Below are positions 7,226 through 15,044 of a DNA stretch of 47,912 nucleotides, piece after piece. The notes under the pieces were generated by a model, which was not told the origin of the DNA, did no database searches, and worked only from the letters and a program-made list of their open reading frames with translations. Where the stretch lies: assembly GCA_016296065.1 (NCBI GenBank), contig JAEDKA010000027.1, forward strand, positions 1 through 47,912, given 5' to 3'. The DNA comes from Kiritimatiellia bacterium. GTDB taxonomy: Bacteria; Verrucomicrobiota; Kiritimatiellia; RFP12; UBA1067. Within the stretch, counting starts at the first letter, position 1, and each line of letters begins with the position of its first letter. Both the position numbers and the translations under genes were made by a program.

Positions 7226-7897
7226 CTATGCGTCGAGCTGGTAGTAGAGCCTCTGGATGTCGAGCGGGAAGAGCGCGGCGCATCTGCCGCGGAGCTCCGG
7301 CTCGAGCGCGGCCGCGCAGCAGGTGAAGCGCACTGGGATACCCATGAGCCGCGACACCTCGTCCGCGTATGGAACGGACGCGAGGACCGTCTCCGCCGTA
7401 GTCTTCTGTCCGAGGTTGGTGTTGTTGACGATGCCGGTGAACGGCAGCGCGCACGCCGCCTCGATCTCGCGCAGCACCTCGACTGTGTCCTGCGGAGTCT
7501 GCGTCAGCGGACGCGACGCGTTGACGACGGCGAGCATCTCGTAGTCCCCTTCCGCGCGGATGTCGTCCACGTAGCGTCCGAGCGCGAGCGCGCCGCGGTC
7601 GTCTCCTCCGACGTCTACGACGACGCGCGTCGCGCGGTCTGCCATGAGCGCGTACGTCTCCTTCGGCATCGCCGGGAAGTCGACGTTGGAGTTAGCGAAG
7701 TCGCTCACGACGAGCTCTATTCCGTCCGCCGCAAGCTCCGCCGCGGAGTCCTTGGTGCGGAAGTACGGATTCACTATGTCGAGGTCCGCGACCGCTACGC
7801 GCTGGTATGCGCGGCGCATGTGCCGCGCGTAGTTGAGCGCGATGTTCGTCTTGCCGCTTCCGTAGTGGCCCGCGAAAAGTGTTATGCGCCGGTCCAT
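7226..7897 (-). CDS. ParA/MinD-like P-loop ATPase, partner of the activase
   Basis: A 223-residue nucleotide-binding protein. The Walker A motif is GHYGSGKTN (residues 10-18). VAVADLDIVNPYFR is the switch I-like DxD region typical of SIMIBI-class (MinD/CobQ-like) ATPases, and VVVDVGGDDRGALALGRY is the Walker B-like strand. It follows the activase/dehydratase gene by only 10 bp on the same strand and is surely co-transcribed. Small MinD-like proteins beside such activases occur in anaerobes, where a role in cofactor insertion or electron-transfer control is plausible but unproven. An 18-bp palindromic element encodes residues 203-208 (RGRCAA) near the C terminus. Confidence 0.75.
   Translation of the reverse strand: MDRRITLFAGHYGSGKTNIALNYARHMRRAYQRVAVADLDIVNPYFRTKDSAAELAADGIELVVSDFANSNVDFPAMPKETYALMADRATRVVVDVGGDDRGALALGRYVDDIRAEGDYEMLAVVNASRPLTQTPQDTVEVLREIEAACALPFTGIVNNTNLGQKTTAETVLASVPYADEVSRLMGIPVRFTCCAAALEPELRGRCAALFPLDIQRLYYQLDA
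7274..7291. repeat. 18-bp CGCGGC palindrome in the P-loop gene
   Basis: CGCGGC-GCATCT-GCCGCG, read as Arg-Gly-Arg-Cys-Ala-Ala (residues 203-208). Confidence 0.6.
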
Positions 7898-7907
7898 TCG
7901 GAAGACC

Positions 7908-10034
7908 TCACTTCCCGGCCTCTACGATCTTTCCGACGGAATCCTCGACGACCTTGCCGAAGATGTTGCCGTAGCGGTTGAGGTTGAGCGCCTCGACGAA
8001 CGAGGCTATCTTCGTCACCGTGGAGCACGGATCGATCGACGCGTCCATGCAGTCGCCCTCAAGCGCGAGGAGCGGACACCCGACGGAGTCGAGCGTCTCC
8101 CTGAGCAGCTTCGAGAATGCGCGGTCTGCGAGCGAGCAGCGCCCGAACCCGTGCGTGTAGAGGATTACGCCGTTGAACTTTCCGGCCGGGATCGCCCTCT
8201 TCACGTACTCCACGCGCTGGGCGGGGTCGAGGAAGCCGGACTGCAGGAGCTTGCGCGCGAGCGAGCGGTAGGGGTCCTTCGGATCGAGCGGATCCCATCC
8301 GACGAAGTTCGTCTCCTCGAACACGATCGGCGCGTTGCACGTCGTCTCGATGAACGTGAGGTGCTTGGAGTCGTAGAACGGCGGGAGATGAAGCCACAGG
8401 AGGCGGTGAGTGTCGTCGATGGAGTAGCGCTGCTCGGCCCAGAGCTTCTTCTGGACGAGCTCGTCGAAGTAAGCCTTCTGGATGTCGACGAGATCCTGCG
8501 TTCCCCACAGCTGGGAGAACACGACAGCGTTGTATATAGCCTCGCTGCCCTTCACGAGCGGCGGCGAGGTGAAGCGCAGGTGCGCGCACTGGCGCGCGAG
8601 CTCCGCGGCCTCGTTCGAGAGGACGCACGCCTCCTCGAGCCGGCCGGGGTCGAGCTTGCATCCAAAAGTCTTCTCCATGAGCGAAACAGACTCGGCGAGT
8701 CCGTCCGCAATCGTCTCGATCGCTGCGCGGCTCTGCGCGTTGATCGGAGTCTGCAGCGAGTAGATGCGGTCGGAGATTCCGTATTCGCGCGCGAGGTCTG
8801 CGAAGACGCGCTCGGCCTGCTGACAGGGCTGCATCGTCGAGACGATGTAGTCCGGCTTCTCGAGCTCCATTCCCTCGAGCATGCGGAGGAACGAGCAGGT
8901 CTGCCCGTCGAAGCCCTTCTGCGCGGCCCTGCCGAGAGCCTCCTTTACCTTGTCCGCCTTCCTGCCGAAGAGCGCCGCGTACGTCTCGAGGGTGCGGATG
9001 CGGCACCCCATCGCGTTGAGTATCTCGGTCGGGAAGAAGAGGTTGCGCCAGACGAGCGGCCTGGACTTGTCGGACGAGAAAAAGTCGCGGCGCGTCGCCT
9101 TGATGCGGAGCGTAACGGACTTCCCGCGCGTCGGCTCGTACTCGACCTTGGCGAGGTCGAGCTTCCCGGCCTCCCTGAGGTCGTGCAGCTGGCGCGCTAT
9201 CACGGCCGCGCCGAGCGCGCCCATCACCTCGTGGTACTGCGGGATCACTATCTCGCTGCCGGTGAGCTTCTTGAGGAAGAACGCGACCGCGCTGTTGAAC
9301 GCGACGCCGCCCTGGAAGAGAATCTTGCGGCCGGGCGCGTTGAGGAGGAGCTGCCCGACGGAGTTGAGGATCGTGCGCGCCTGCGCCTTGCACGCGCCCG
9401 CGAGGAGGTCGCCGATCGGAACGCGGTTCTTGAACTTGTTGATGGAAGTCGCGGACAGGACGGCGCACACGGAGCTGAACTCGGTGTCGGAGTCGTAGTT
9501 GACCTTCTCCGCAACGTCCTCGATCTTGACTCCGAGCTTCGCGGCGACGGAGTCGAGGAAGCTGCCCGTTCCGGCGGCGCAGACGCCAGACATCATGGAC
9601 GTCCAGAGCTTCATCGTCGGATTGTACACCATGCACTTCGAGTCCTGCCCGCCGCAGTCGATGATCGCGTCCACGTCGGGATGCAGGAACTTCGCGCCCG
9701 CGACGTGCGCGGTGACCTCGCTCACCTGGAAGTCAAACGGAATGAACTTGCGCGTGTCCTCGACGATCTGACTGCCGGTGACGACTATCGCCGCGATGTC
9801 CTTGAAGGACGTTATGCCGGCGACCTTGAGGAACTCGAGCGCAAGACGCTTCGACGCGCCGCCGCCGCACGCTCCGCATCCGGAGCAGTGCCCGGTGCAC
9901 GCGACCTTGCCGGCTTCGACGGGCTGCGTGCGCTTGTAGACGGTACGCTCGACCTTCCCGTCCTCCGCAAGCAGGACGGCCTTGAACGTCGTTGAACCGA
10001 TGTCGATTCCGAGATAGCGTTTCTTCTCTGCCAT
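7908..10034 (-). CDS. Fused acyl-CoA dehydratase activase / HgdB-like protein
   Basis: A 708-residue two-part protein. Residues 5-280 are a BadF/BadG/HgdC-type ATPase activator: DIGSTTFKAV, IDCGGQDSK, SGVCAAGTGSF and SSVCAVLSATS give the ASKHA ATP site and the two cysteines that, in the dimer, hold a [4Fe-4S] cluster. Residues 320-700 resemble the HgdB/dehydratase D component (GCRIRTLETYAALFG, CSFLRMLEGME, MQPCQQAER, ETTCNAP, HGFGRCS, LEGDCMDAS), with several cysteines suited to a second cluster. An extra C-x3-C-x2-C-x2-C (Cys46, 50, 53, 56) sits in the N-terminal domain. The protein probably drives ATP-dependent low-potential electron transfer to an acyl-CoA or small substrate. The substrate is unknown. 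Confidence 0.85.
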   Translation of the reverse strand: MAEKKRYLGIDIGSTTFKAVLLAEDGKVERTVYKRTQPVEAGKVACTGHCSGCGACGGGASKRLALEFLKVAGITSFKDIAAIVVTGSQIVEDTRKFIPFDFQVSEVTAHVAGAKFLHPDVDAIIDCGGQDSKCMVYNPTMKLWTSMMSGVCAAGTGSFLDSVAAKLGVKIEDVAEKVNYDSDTEFSSVCAVLSATSINKFKNRVPIGDLLAGACKAQARTILNSVGQLLLNAPGRKILFQGGVAFNSAVAFFLKKLTGSEIVIPQYHEVMGALGAAVIARQLHDLREAGKLDLAKVEYEPTRGKSVTLRIKATRRDFFSSDKSRPLVWRNLFFPTEILNAMGCRIRTLETYAALFGRKADKVKEALGRAAQKGFDGQTCSFLRMLEGMELEKPDYIVSTMQPCQQAERVFADLAREYGISDRIYSLQTPINAQSRAAIETIADGLAESVSLMEKTFGCKLDPGRLEEACVLSNEAAELARQCAHLRFTSPPLVKGSEAIYNAVVFSQLWGTQDLVDIQKAYFDELVQKKLWAEQRYSIDDTHRLLWLHLPPFYDSKHLTFIETTCNAPIVFEETNFVGWDPLDPKDPYRSLARKLLQSGFLDPAQRVEYVKRAIPAGKFNGVILYTHGFGRCSLADRAFSKLLRETLDSVGCPLLALEGDCMDASIDPCSTVTKIASFVEALNLNRYGNIFGKVVEDSVGKIVEAGK

Positions 10035-10103
10035 TGCTGCCTTATTTCCTCTGTTTCGCCTTCGTCTTCTTCACATTTTGCACAACTTAGACATATTTTT
10101 TAT

Positions 10104-10112
10104 ATTATACCA
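10104..10112 (-). promoter_or_regulatory. Promoter of the activase operon
   Basis: Minus-strand TGGTATAAT (10112-10104), 69 nt before the ATG at 10034. The leader ends with AAGGCAGCA before the start. It is divergent from the plus-strand promoter at 10195. Confidence 0.6.
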
Positions 10113-10194
10113 TATTTTTACGTCCCCCGTGGTAATTCCCCGTCTCATTTGGAATCCCGGCTTTTCGCGTCGTTAAGCGCTGTTCGCCAGGATT

Positions 10195-10203
10195 TGGTAT
10201 AAT
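10195..10203 (+). promoter_or_regulatory. Leaderless promoter of the oxidoreductase gene
   Basis: TGGTATAAT with its last T at 10203 and only 7 nt before ATG 10211. A transcript starting the usual 7-8 nt after the -10 would begin at or next to the A of the start codon. There is no ribosome binding site. Confidence 0.7.
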
Positions 10204-10210
10204 CTTCTCC

Positions 10211-11293
10211 ATGAAGACAGCAACAGCGGAAAGACGGCTCAGGTACGCCATGGTAGGCGGAGGGAAAGGCTCGTTCATCGGACCTATCCACCGCATGGCG
10301 ATAAGGATGGACGACCTCGCGGACCTTGTCGACGGATGCTACTCGCACGCCGACGACTGGCGCGCGATGCTGGAGCGCTGCCGCGGGAAGGCGGACTTCA
10401 TCTCCATCTGCACCCCGAACGACTCCCACTACGAGATCGCAAAGGCCGCGCTCGAATACGGCTTCGACGTCATGTGCGAGAAGCCGCTCTCGATGTCCCT
10501 CGCCGAGGCCACGGAGCTCGAGCGCCTCGCGCGGCGCAAGCGCCGTGTCCTTGGAATCCCCTTCACGTACTCCGGATACCCGATGGTGAAGCTTGCGCGC
10601 GACCTCATAGCGCGCGGCGAGCTAGGCAAAATCGACAAGGTCGTGCTTGAATACCAGCAGGGATCATTCCGCAAGATCGACTTCTCGAAGCCCCTCGACA
10701 AGCGCAACGCATGGAAGATGAACCCGAAGAAGTCCGGTCCCAGCTGCGTCGTCGCGGACATAGGAGTGCACGGCTTCCACTTGATCGAGCATGTCACCGG
10801 GCTCCAGGTGAAGGAGGTCATCGCCGACCTCTCGTCGTTCGCTCCCGGCAACAGGCTCGACGACGACGCATCAATGCTCCTCCGTCTCTCCGGAGGCGCG
10901 AAGGCGTCGTTCGTGGTCTCCAAGGTCGCGACCGGAGAGGAGAACGGCGTGAGGCTCCGCGTCTACGGAGACAAGGCGTCGCTCTTCTGGAACCAGGAGG
11001 AGAACAACTACCTCTCGGTCAAGTACCCCTTCGAGCCCGAGCGCATATACAAGCGCAAGGCGCCGTACATCGGCGAAGTCTCCGAAGCGAGCGTTGCGCT
11101 CTCGCGCATCCCCGCCGGACACCACGAGGGCTTCATCGAGGCGTTCGCCAACATCTACCGCGAGTTCTGCGCCGCAGTCCGCGACCGCCGCGCGCACGAC
11201 TTTCCTGGTCCGCGCGAGGGAGTGCGCACCATGCGCTTCGTCGAAGCCGCGCTCCGGTCCAGCTCCAACGGCAACAGGTGGGAAAAGGTATGA
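10211..11293 (+). CDS. Gfo/Idh/MocA-family NAD(P)-dependent oxidoreductase
   Basis: A 360-residue dehydrogenase of the sugar/cyclitol oxidoreductase family. The N-terminal Rossmann fold shows MVGGGKGSFIGPIH and then ISICTPNDSHYEIAKAALE. The family hallmark CEKPLS supplies the conserved lysine, and DIGVHGFHLIEHVTG carries the conserved Asp and His of the active site in the C-terminal alpha/beta domain. The length is standard. It is one of only two plus-strand genes and starts with a predicted leaderless ATG. Its stop overlaps the next gene's ATG. The substrate is probably a sugar or inositol derivative but cannot be told from sequence. Confidence 0.88.
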   Translation: MKTATAERRLRYAMVGGGKGSFIGPIHRMAIRMDDLADLVDGCYSHADDWRAMLERCRGKADFISICTPNDSHYEIAKAALEYGFDVMCEKPLSMSLAEATELERLARRKRRVLGIPFTYSGYPMVKLARDLIARGELGKIDKVVLEYQQGSFRKIDFSKPLDKRNAWKMNPKKSGPSCVVADIGVHGFHLIEHVTGLQVKEVIADLSSFAPGNRLDDDASMLLRLSGGAKASFVVSKVATGEENGVRLRVYGDKASLFWNQEENNYLSVKYPFEPERIYKRKAPYIGEVSEASVALSRIPAGHHEGFIEAFANIYREFCAAVRDRRAHDFPGPREGVRTMRFVEAALRSSSNGNRWEKV

Positions 11294-11781
11294 AGCGGGA
11301 AGTCGCAAGGGCCGAATGGACCGAGGGCGAATCGTCCCCGAAGCCCGACGTTTCCTTCGTTCCACCCATGGAGCGCCGCCGGCTCACGCTCCTCGAGCGG
11401 GCCGCGCTCTCCGTCGCGTGGAAGGTCTATCCGCACGGAGAGCAGATTCCAGTCGTGTTCGCAAGCCGCTGGGGCGAGATCGGCACGACGCTCAAGCTCA
11501 TGCGCCAGTTGCACGACGAGGGCGAGATGAGTCCGGCCGGATTCTCCAACTCCGTCCACAACGCTGCACCCGGACACCTCTCACTTCTCGCGAAGGACAA
11601 GGCGCCGTACACCGCCGTCTCCGCCGGAGCTGGTACCTATGACATGGGAATGCTCGAGGCGTCCACCTATCCCGGAAAGGTCCTCTTTGTCTACGCCGAG
11701 GAGTCGACGCCCGAGATGTACCGTCCGCACTTCCCCGACGTCCGCCGCGCCAGCGCGGTCGCCGTACTTCTGGACGACTGA
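11290..11781 (+). CDS. Short beta-ketoacyl synthase-like (chain-length-factor type) protein
   Basis: A 163-residue protein that starts at ATG 11290, overlapping the oxidoreductase stop as ATGA, with GGAAAAGG just upstream. PPMERRRLTLLERAAL, VVFASRWGEIGTTLKL and GFSNSVHNAAPGHLSLLAKDK match the family of beta-ketoacyl synthase N-terminal domain proteins (Pfam Ketoacyl-synt_2) found in aryl polyene-type clusters, where they act beside a true synthase. The family is usually about 220-250 residues, so the N terminus is shortened. The catalytic Cys of a full synthase is not expected in this type. No other polyene genes are adjacent, so the role here is uncertain. Confidence 0.75.
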   Translation: MKREVARAEWTEGESSPKPDVSFVPPMERRRLTLLERAALSVAWKVYPHGEQIPVVFASRWGEIGTTLKLMRQLHDEGEMSPAGFSNSVHNAAPGHLSLLAKDKAPYTAVSAGAGTYDMGMLEASTYPGKVLFVYAEESTPEMYRPHFPDVRRASAVAVLLDD

Positions 11782-11806
11782 CCGGGCGAAGCCTCTGCGC
11801 GCGCAC

Positions 11807-12874
11807 TCAGGCGAGGCGTCGCGAGGCGGACATCGAAAGCGACACCGCCAGGAACACGAGCAGCGCGCCGGCGAGAAGAAACGCCGCGAAATGCTCGTCC
11901 CAGCGGTCGTATGCATCCGCGTCGAGCTTCGTCGTCTCAAGCTGGTCGATTTCCGCAAGCGCCTTCTCCAGCGAATCGCGGTCGTTGACCGGGAAGTACA
12001 TCGCGCCCGTGGACGAGGCTATCCCCTTCAGCTGACGCTCGTCATACGTCATCCTGTCCGCGACGACCCCGTACCGTCCGTACCCGTCGCGCACCAGGCG
12101 CGGCGTGCGGCGCGCGGACGTCCCGATGCCGATGCAGTAGACCTTGACGCCCATCTTCGCCGCGGACGCCGCAGCGTCCTTCGGCTCCACGGCGCCAGTG
12201 TTGGATACGCCGTCGGAAAGCAGAATCACGATCTTCGACTTCGGCTTCGCGTCCTTGAGGCGCAGAAGCGCCATGGCAAGGCCGTCGCCTATCGCGGTGT
12301 TCGCCTCGTCCTCCCCGCCGATCGCGTTGCCCTGCGCGTCGAAGACGGTCGACGGAATCTGCACGCCCTTCAGCGCATGCAGAAGCATGTCGTGGTCCAT
12401 CGTGAGCGGAGCGACGGTCGCGGCGTATGTGCCGAAGGAGACGAGTCCGATAAGGTCGTCCGGACGCTTCTCGACGAACTCCGCAAAGAGGCGCTTCACG
12501 ACCGAAAGACGAGTCCACTCCTCAAGCTTCTTCGACGGATTCCTGAAGTCCGTCCCCGCAGGCGCGAGATCCAGCGCGTCCATGGACCCAGACACGTCGA
12601 CCGTCATCGCGATGGCGATGGAGTCGATCGACTTTTTCTCGTGCGCGAGGGGCGTGCGCGGACGCGCGGCGGCGACAATGAGCGTAGCAAGCCCCGCGAG
12701 CAGGATGAACGGCGTCAGCGCCGCGAGTTTCGCGCGCCACCCCGCGGTCTTCGCCGGAAGGCGCATGGTGGCGGAAAAGCGGATGCCTGAGCGGCGTCCG
12801 CGCCTAAGCAGCCGCCACGCGGCGAGCGCGAGCGGCACAAACAGCAGCAGAATCCATGGATTGGCGAATGTCAT
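11807..12874 (-). CDS. BatA-like von Willebrand factor A membrane protein
   Basis: A 355-residue protein with two N-terminal membrane helices (about 7-22 and 50-70), a VWA domain and a C-terminal helix near 330-350. The metal-ion adhesion site is intact: DVSGS at 93-97, a downstream Thr, and LLSDGVSNTG. The layout is that of BatA proteins, usually partners of MoxR ATPases in aerotolerance or envelope-stress operons. No MoxR, BatB or BatD is present here. The start is ATG 12874, because the -10 TGGTATAAT ends six nucleotides before it; an upstream in-frame start would lie within the promoter. Confidence 0.85.
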   Translation of the reverse strand: MTFANPWILLLFVPLALAAWRLLRRGRRSGIRFSATMRLPAKTAGWRAKLAALTPFILLAGLATLIVAAARPRTPLAHEKKSIDSIAIAMTVDVSGSMDALDLAPAGTDFRNPSKKLEEWTRLSVVKRLFAEFVEKRPDDLIGLVSFGTYAATVAPLTMDHDMLLHALKGVQIPSTVFDAQGNAIGGEDEANTAIGDGLAMALLRLKDAKPKSKIVILLSDGVSNTGAVEPKDAAASAAKMGVKVYCIGIGTSARRTPRLVRDGYGRYGVVADRMTYDERQLKGIASSTGAMYFPVNDRDSLEKALAEIDQLETTKLDADAYDRWDEHFAAFLLAGALLVFLAVSLSMSASRRLA

Positions 12875-12880
12875 AAGTAA

Positions 12881-12889
12881 ATTATACCA
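12881..12889 (-). promoter_or_regulatory. Leaderless promoter of the BatA-like gene
   Basis: Minus-strand TGGTATAAT (12889-12881), six nucleotides before ATG 12874 and with no Shine-Dalgarno sequence. An 18-bp CGCGGC palindrome (12894-12911) lies just upstream, between this promoter and the end of uvrC. Confidence 0.7.
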
Positions 12890-12893
12890 TTTT

Positions 12894-12911
12894 CGCGGCA
12901 CACCTGCCGCG
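12894..12911. repeat. 18-bp CGCGGC palindrome between uvrC and the BatA-like gene
   Basis: CGCGGC-ACACCT-GCCGCG, directly after the uvrC stop and before the next promoter. Could also act as an mRNA 3' hairpin. Confidence 0.65.
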
Positions 12912-12915
12912 GAGT

Positions 12916-14232
12916 CTATGCATTCTTCAGTCGATCACGGAGGTCCTTCTCGCGCAGGTGGCGGTGATAGGTGATCGCGAAGCGGTGTGCTTCGTCGCGC
13001 AATCGCGTGCATACGAAAAGCGCCTCGGAGTCGCGCGGCAGGAGCAGGTTCTCGCGGCCGTCGTCGAACACGATCTCCTCCTGCCTCTCCGCAAGTCCGA
13101 TCGTCGGGATGTCGTTGATGCCGAGCTCCGCGAGGGCCGCGCGCGTCGCCCTGAGCTGCGTTATCCCGCCGTCGCAGATGAAGAGGTCGGGCTTCTGCAG
13201 CCCGAGCGGCTTCGCGCCCGGCGTGTCGTCGTGCGTGAAGCGGCGGCGAACGACCTCGGCCATCGACCGCGGATCGTCCGCGCCCTCGATCGTCTTGATC
13301 CTGAAATGCCTGTAGTACCTCTTGTCGGGCATTCCGTCGCGCGCGATGACGAGCGACGCGACGGAGTGGGTCCCGAAGAGGTTGGAGATGTCGCAGCACT
13401 CTATCCAGCGCGGCGGAGCGGTAAGCCCTATCGCCTCCGCGAGCTCCGCGAGGCCCTGCTCGACGTTGCGGCGGCGCATCTCGGGAGGCGTGCGGACGAA
13501 ATGCGCCTTCGTCATCTCCTTCAGCGCGAAGAGCGTGTCCCTGAGGCGCGCGGCCTCCTCGTAGCGCCCCTTCGCCGCCGCCTCGCGCATCTCGGCGTCC
13601 ACTTCCTGAAGTACGGCGGGACGGTGCCCCGAAAGGAACTCGCACGCCTCGTCGAAGCGCGCGCGGTACTCATCCTGCGATATCCTGCCGAGGCAGGGCG
13701 CGGAACAGGTGCGGATCACGTCCGCAATGCAGTGACGGTGATCCTCCTCGCAGGGGCAGTCCGCCTTGCACTCGCGGATTCCGTACCGCTTCTCGACAAA
13801 GTCCTTCGCGACTCGCACAACGGGGCTCGAGGGGAATGGCCCGAAATACCTCGCCCCGTCGTCCTTCACGGCGCGCACGCACGTGAAGCGCGGCCACGGC
13901 GCGGCACATTCGCCGCGGAGCGCGAGGTAGCGCTTGTCGTCGCGCATCAGGATGTTGAAGTGGGGCTTGTGGCGCTTTATGAGCGTCGCCTCGGTGAGCA
14001 GCGCCTCGGCATCGTTCTTGACGGTCATCCACTCGAAGTCGTAGACGGTGTCCACCATCGAGCGCACCTTCGGCGCGTGGTTGGCGCTCGCCCGGAAATA
14101 CGACGACACGCGGCGGCGCAGGTTCTTCGCCTTGCCGACGTAAATTATCACGCCCCGGCGATCTCGCATGAGATAGCAGCCGGGGCGGTTCGGCACGTCC
14201 TTGAGACGCTGTCTGATAAGTTCAGAGACCAA
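12916..14232 (-). CDS. uvrC: UvrC-like excinuclease lacking the C-terminal HhH domain
   Basis: A 438-residue UvrC. It has the GIY-YIG nuclease domain (PGCYLM...IIYVGKAKNLRRR, residues 17-45), a Cys-rich zone (CKADCPCEEDHRHC), a UVR motif near 210-235 (AAKGRYEEAARLRD), and the RNase H-like second nuclease (CCDISNLFGTHSVAS, LFICDGGITQL, FAITYHRHLREK). It stops right after this. Standard UvrC is near 600 residues and adds a tandem helix-hairpin-helix domain that is absent here. The start is TTG at 14232, abutting the tatA stop, with AAGG just upstream; the next Met would cut into the nuclease domain. Residues 106-111 (RGECAA) are encoded by an 18-bp palindrome. Confidence 0.88.
   Translation of the reverse strand: MVSELIRQRLKDVPNRPGCYLMRDRRGVIIYVGKAKNLRRRVSSYFRASANHAPKVRSMVDTVYDFEWMTVKNDAEALLTEATLIKRHKPHFNILMRDDKRYLALRGECAAPWPRFTCVRAVKDDGARYFGPFPSSPVVRVAKDFVEKRYGIRECKADCPCEEDHRHCIADVIRTCSAPCLGRISQDEYRARFDEACEFLSGHRPAVLQEVDAEMREAAAKGRYEEAARLRDTLFALKEMTKAHFVRTPPEMRRRNVEQGLAELAEAIGLTAPPRWIECCDISNLFGTHSVASLVIARDGMPDKRYYRHFRIKTIEGADDPRSMAEVVRRRFTHDDTPGAKPLGLQKPDLFICDGGITQLRATRAALAELGINDIPTIGLAERQEEIVFDDGRENLLLPRDSEALFVCTRLRDEAHRFAITYHRHLREKDLRDRLKNA
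13900..13917. repeat. 18-bp CGCGGC palindrome in uvrC
   Basis: CGCGGC-ACATTC-GCCGCG, read as Arg-Gly-Glu-Cys-Ala-Ala (residues 106-111). Confidence 0.6.
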
Positions 14233-14439
14233 TTACGCCTTCTCGAGTTCCTTGGCCTTGTCCGCGGACTCTTTCTCTTCCCTCTCGCCCTCTGCGAGGC
14301 CCTTCTTGAACTCGCTCTTCGCCTTGCCGAGCGAACGCGCGAGCTCGGGGATCTTCTTGCCCCCGAAGAGCAAGCCGATCACGACGATGCAAATGATGAG
14401 CTGCCAGGGGCCCATGTTCTGGATGAATCCAAATGCCAT
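14233..14439 (-). CDS. tatA: Twin-arginine translocase subunit TatA/E
   Basis: A 68-residue TatA-type protein: one N-terminal membrane helix (QLIICIVVIGLLFG), the hinge and amphipathic-helix motif FGGKKIPELARSLGKAKSEFKKG, then a charged Glu/Lys tail. It forms the pore-like part of the Tat system that exports folded proteins. The start is ATG 14439, preceded by a purine-rich AAAGGGAGAAAG. A candidate promoter TTGATT-17-TATTCT lies upstream. TatC is not in the window. The stop abuts the uvrC TTG start. Confidence 0.9.
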   Translation of the reverse strand: MAFGFIQNMGPWQLIICIVVIGLLFGGKKIPELARSLGKAKSEFKKGLAEGEREEKESADKAKELEKA

Positions 14440-14546
14440 TTTCTTTCTCCCTTTTCCTTTGAAATCTGTTTTGAAGTATAGAATACCGAATTTTCCGTCC
14501 GAAATCAAGTGCGAACTCGAGCGAAAAAACATCCCGCCGATTTCGG

Positions 14547-15020
14547 TTATGCCGGGCGGGTGTCGAGGAGGCACGTGATCTCGCACTCCGCGGCAAGTTC
14601 GTCGCCGACGTAGCCCTTCACGGCGAAGGTGCGGATGCGCGAGCGCGCTTTCACGTTCTGGGCGACCATGGTAAAGAGATCTCCCGGAACCACCGGGTGC
14701 CTGAAGCGCGCCGAGGTGATCGCCGCGAGGACGAAGCGGTTGTTCCTGTCGCGGTCAAGCCCTCCCATCACGTTCTGCGCCACTATCCCCGCGCCGGCGC
14801 ACTGGCACATCGCCTCGGTGAGAACCACCCCAGGCACGACGGGCGCTCCGGGGAAGTGTCCCTTGAAGAAGTCGTTCTTCTCCGCCGTGAAGAGATACTC
14901 GCCGATGCACCCCGTCTCATCCGCGGCGATGAGCCTGTCGAGAAACAGGAACGGCTCGCGGTGCGGAAGAAGCTCGCGCCCCGGAAGGTTGTACGTCGTC
15001 TTGAATGTCGGATGTTCCAT
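14547..15020 (-). CDS. FabZ-like 3-hydroxyacyl-ACP dehydratase
   Basis: A 157-residue single-hotdog protein of the FabZ type. PHREPFLFLDRL matches the N-terminal FabZ signature. GHFPGAPVVPGVVLTEAMCQ carries the catalytic His and Glu. RFRHPVVPGD is the conserved later strand. It should dehydrate (3R)-hydroxyacyl-ACP in fatty acid or related synthesis. It differs from textbook FabZ in a Cys-rich MCQCAG after the active-site helix. A GGGGGGG run precedes the ATG. The position after a DMT transporter and envelope genes hints at a lipid-related or specialised role. Confidence 0.85.
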   Translation of the reverse strand: MEHPTFKTTYNLPGRELLPHREPFLFLDRLIAADETGCIGEYLFTAEKNDFFKGHFPGAPVVPGVVLTEAMCQCAGAGIVAQNVMGGLDRDRNNRFVLAAITSARFRHPVVPGDLFTMVAQNVKARSRIRTFAVKGYVGDELAAECEITCLLDTRPA

Positions 15021-15044
15021 TTTTGTGTTCCCCCCCCATTGTTG

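Noticed and set aside
7884..9995. A 703-residue plus-strand open frame opposite the activase gene
   Set aside because: It is rich in Arg, Glu, Val and Leu with no family pattern, and mirrors the codon phase of the well-supported minus-strand gene.
12958..14481. A 507-residue plus-strand frame opposite uvrC and tatA
   Set aside because: Antisense shadow of GC-rich codons; the minus strand carries the intact UvrC motifs.
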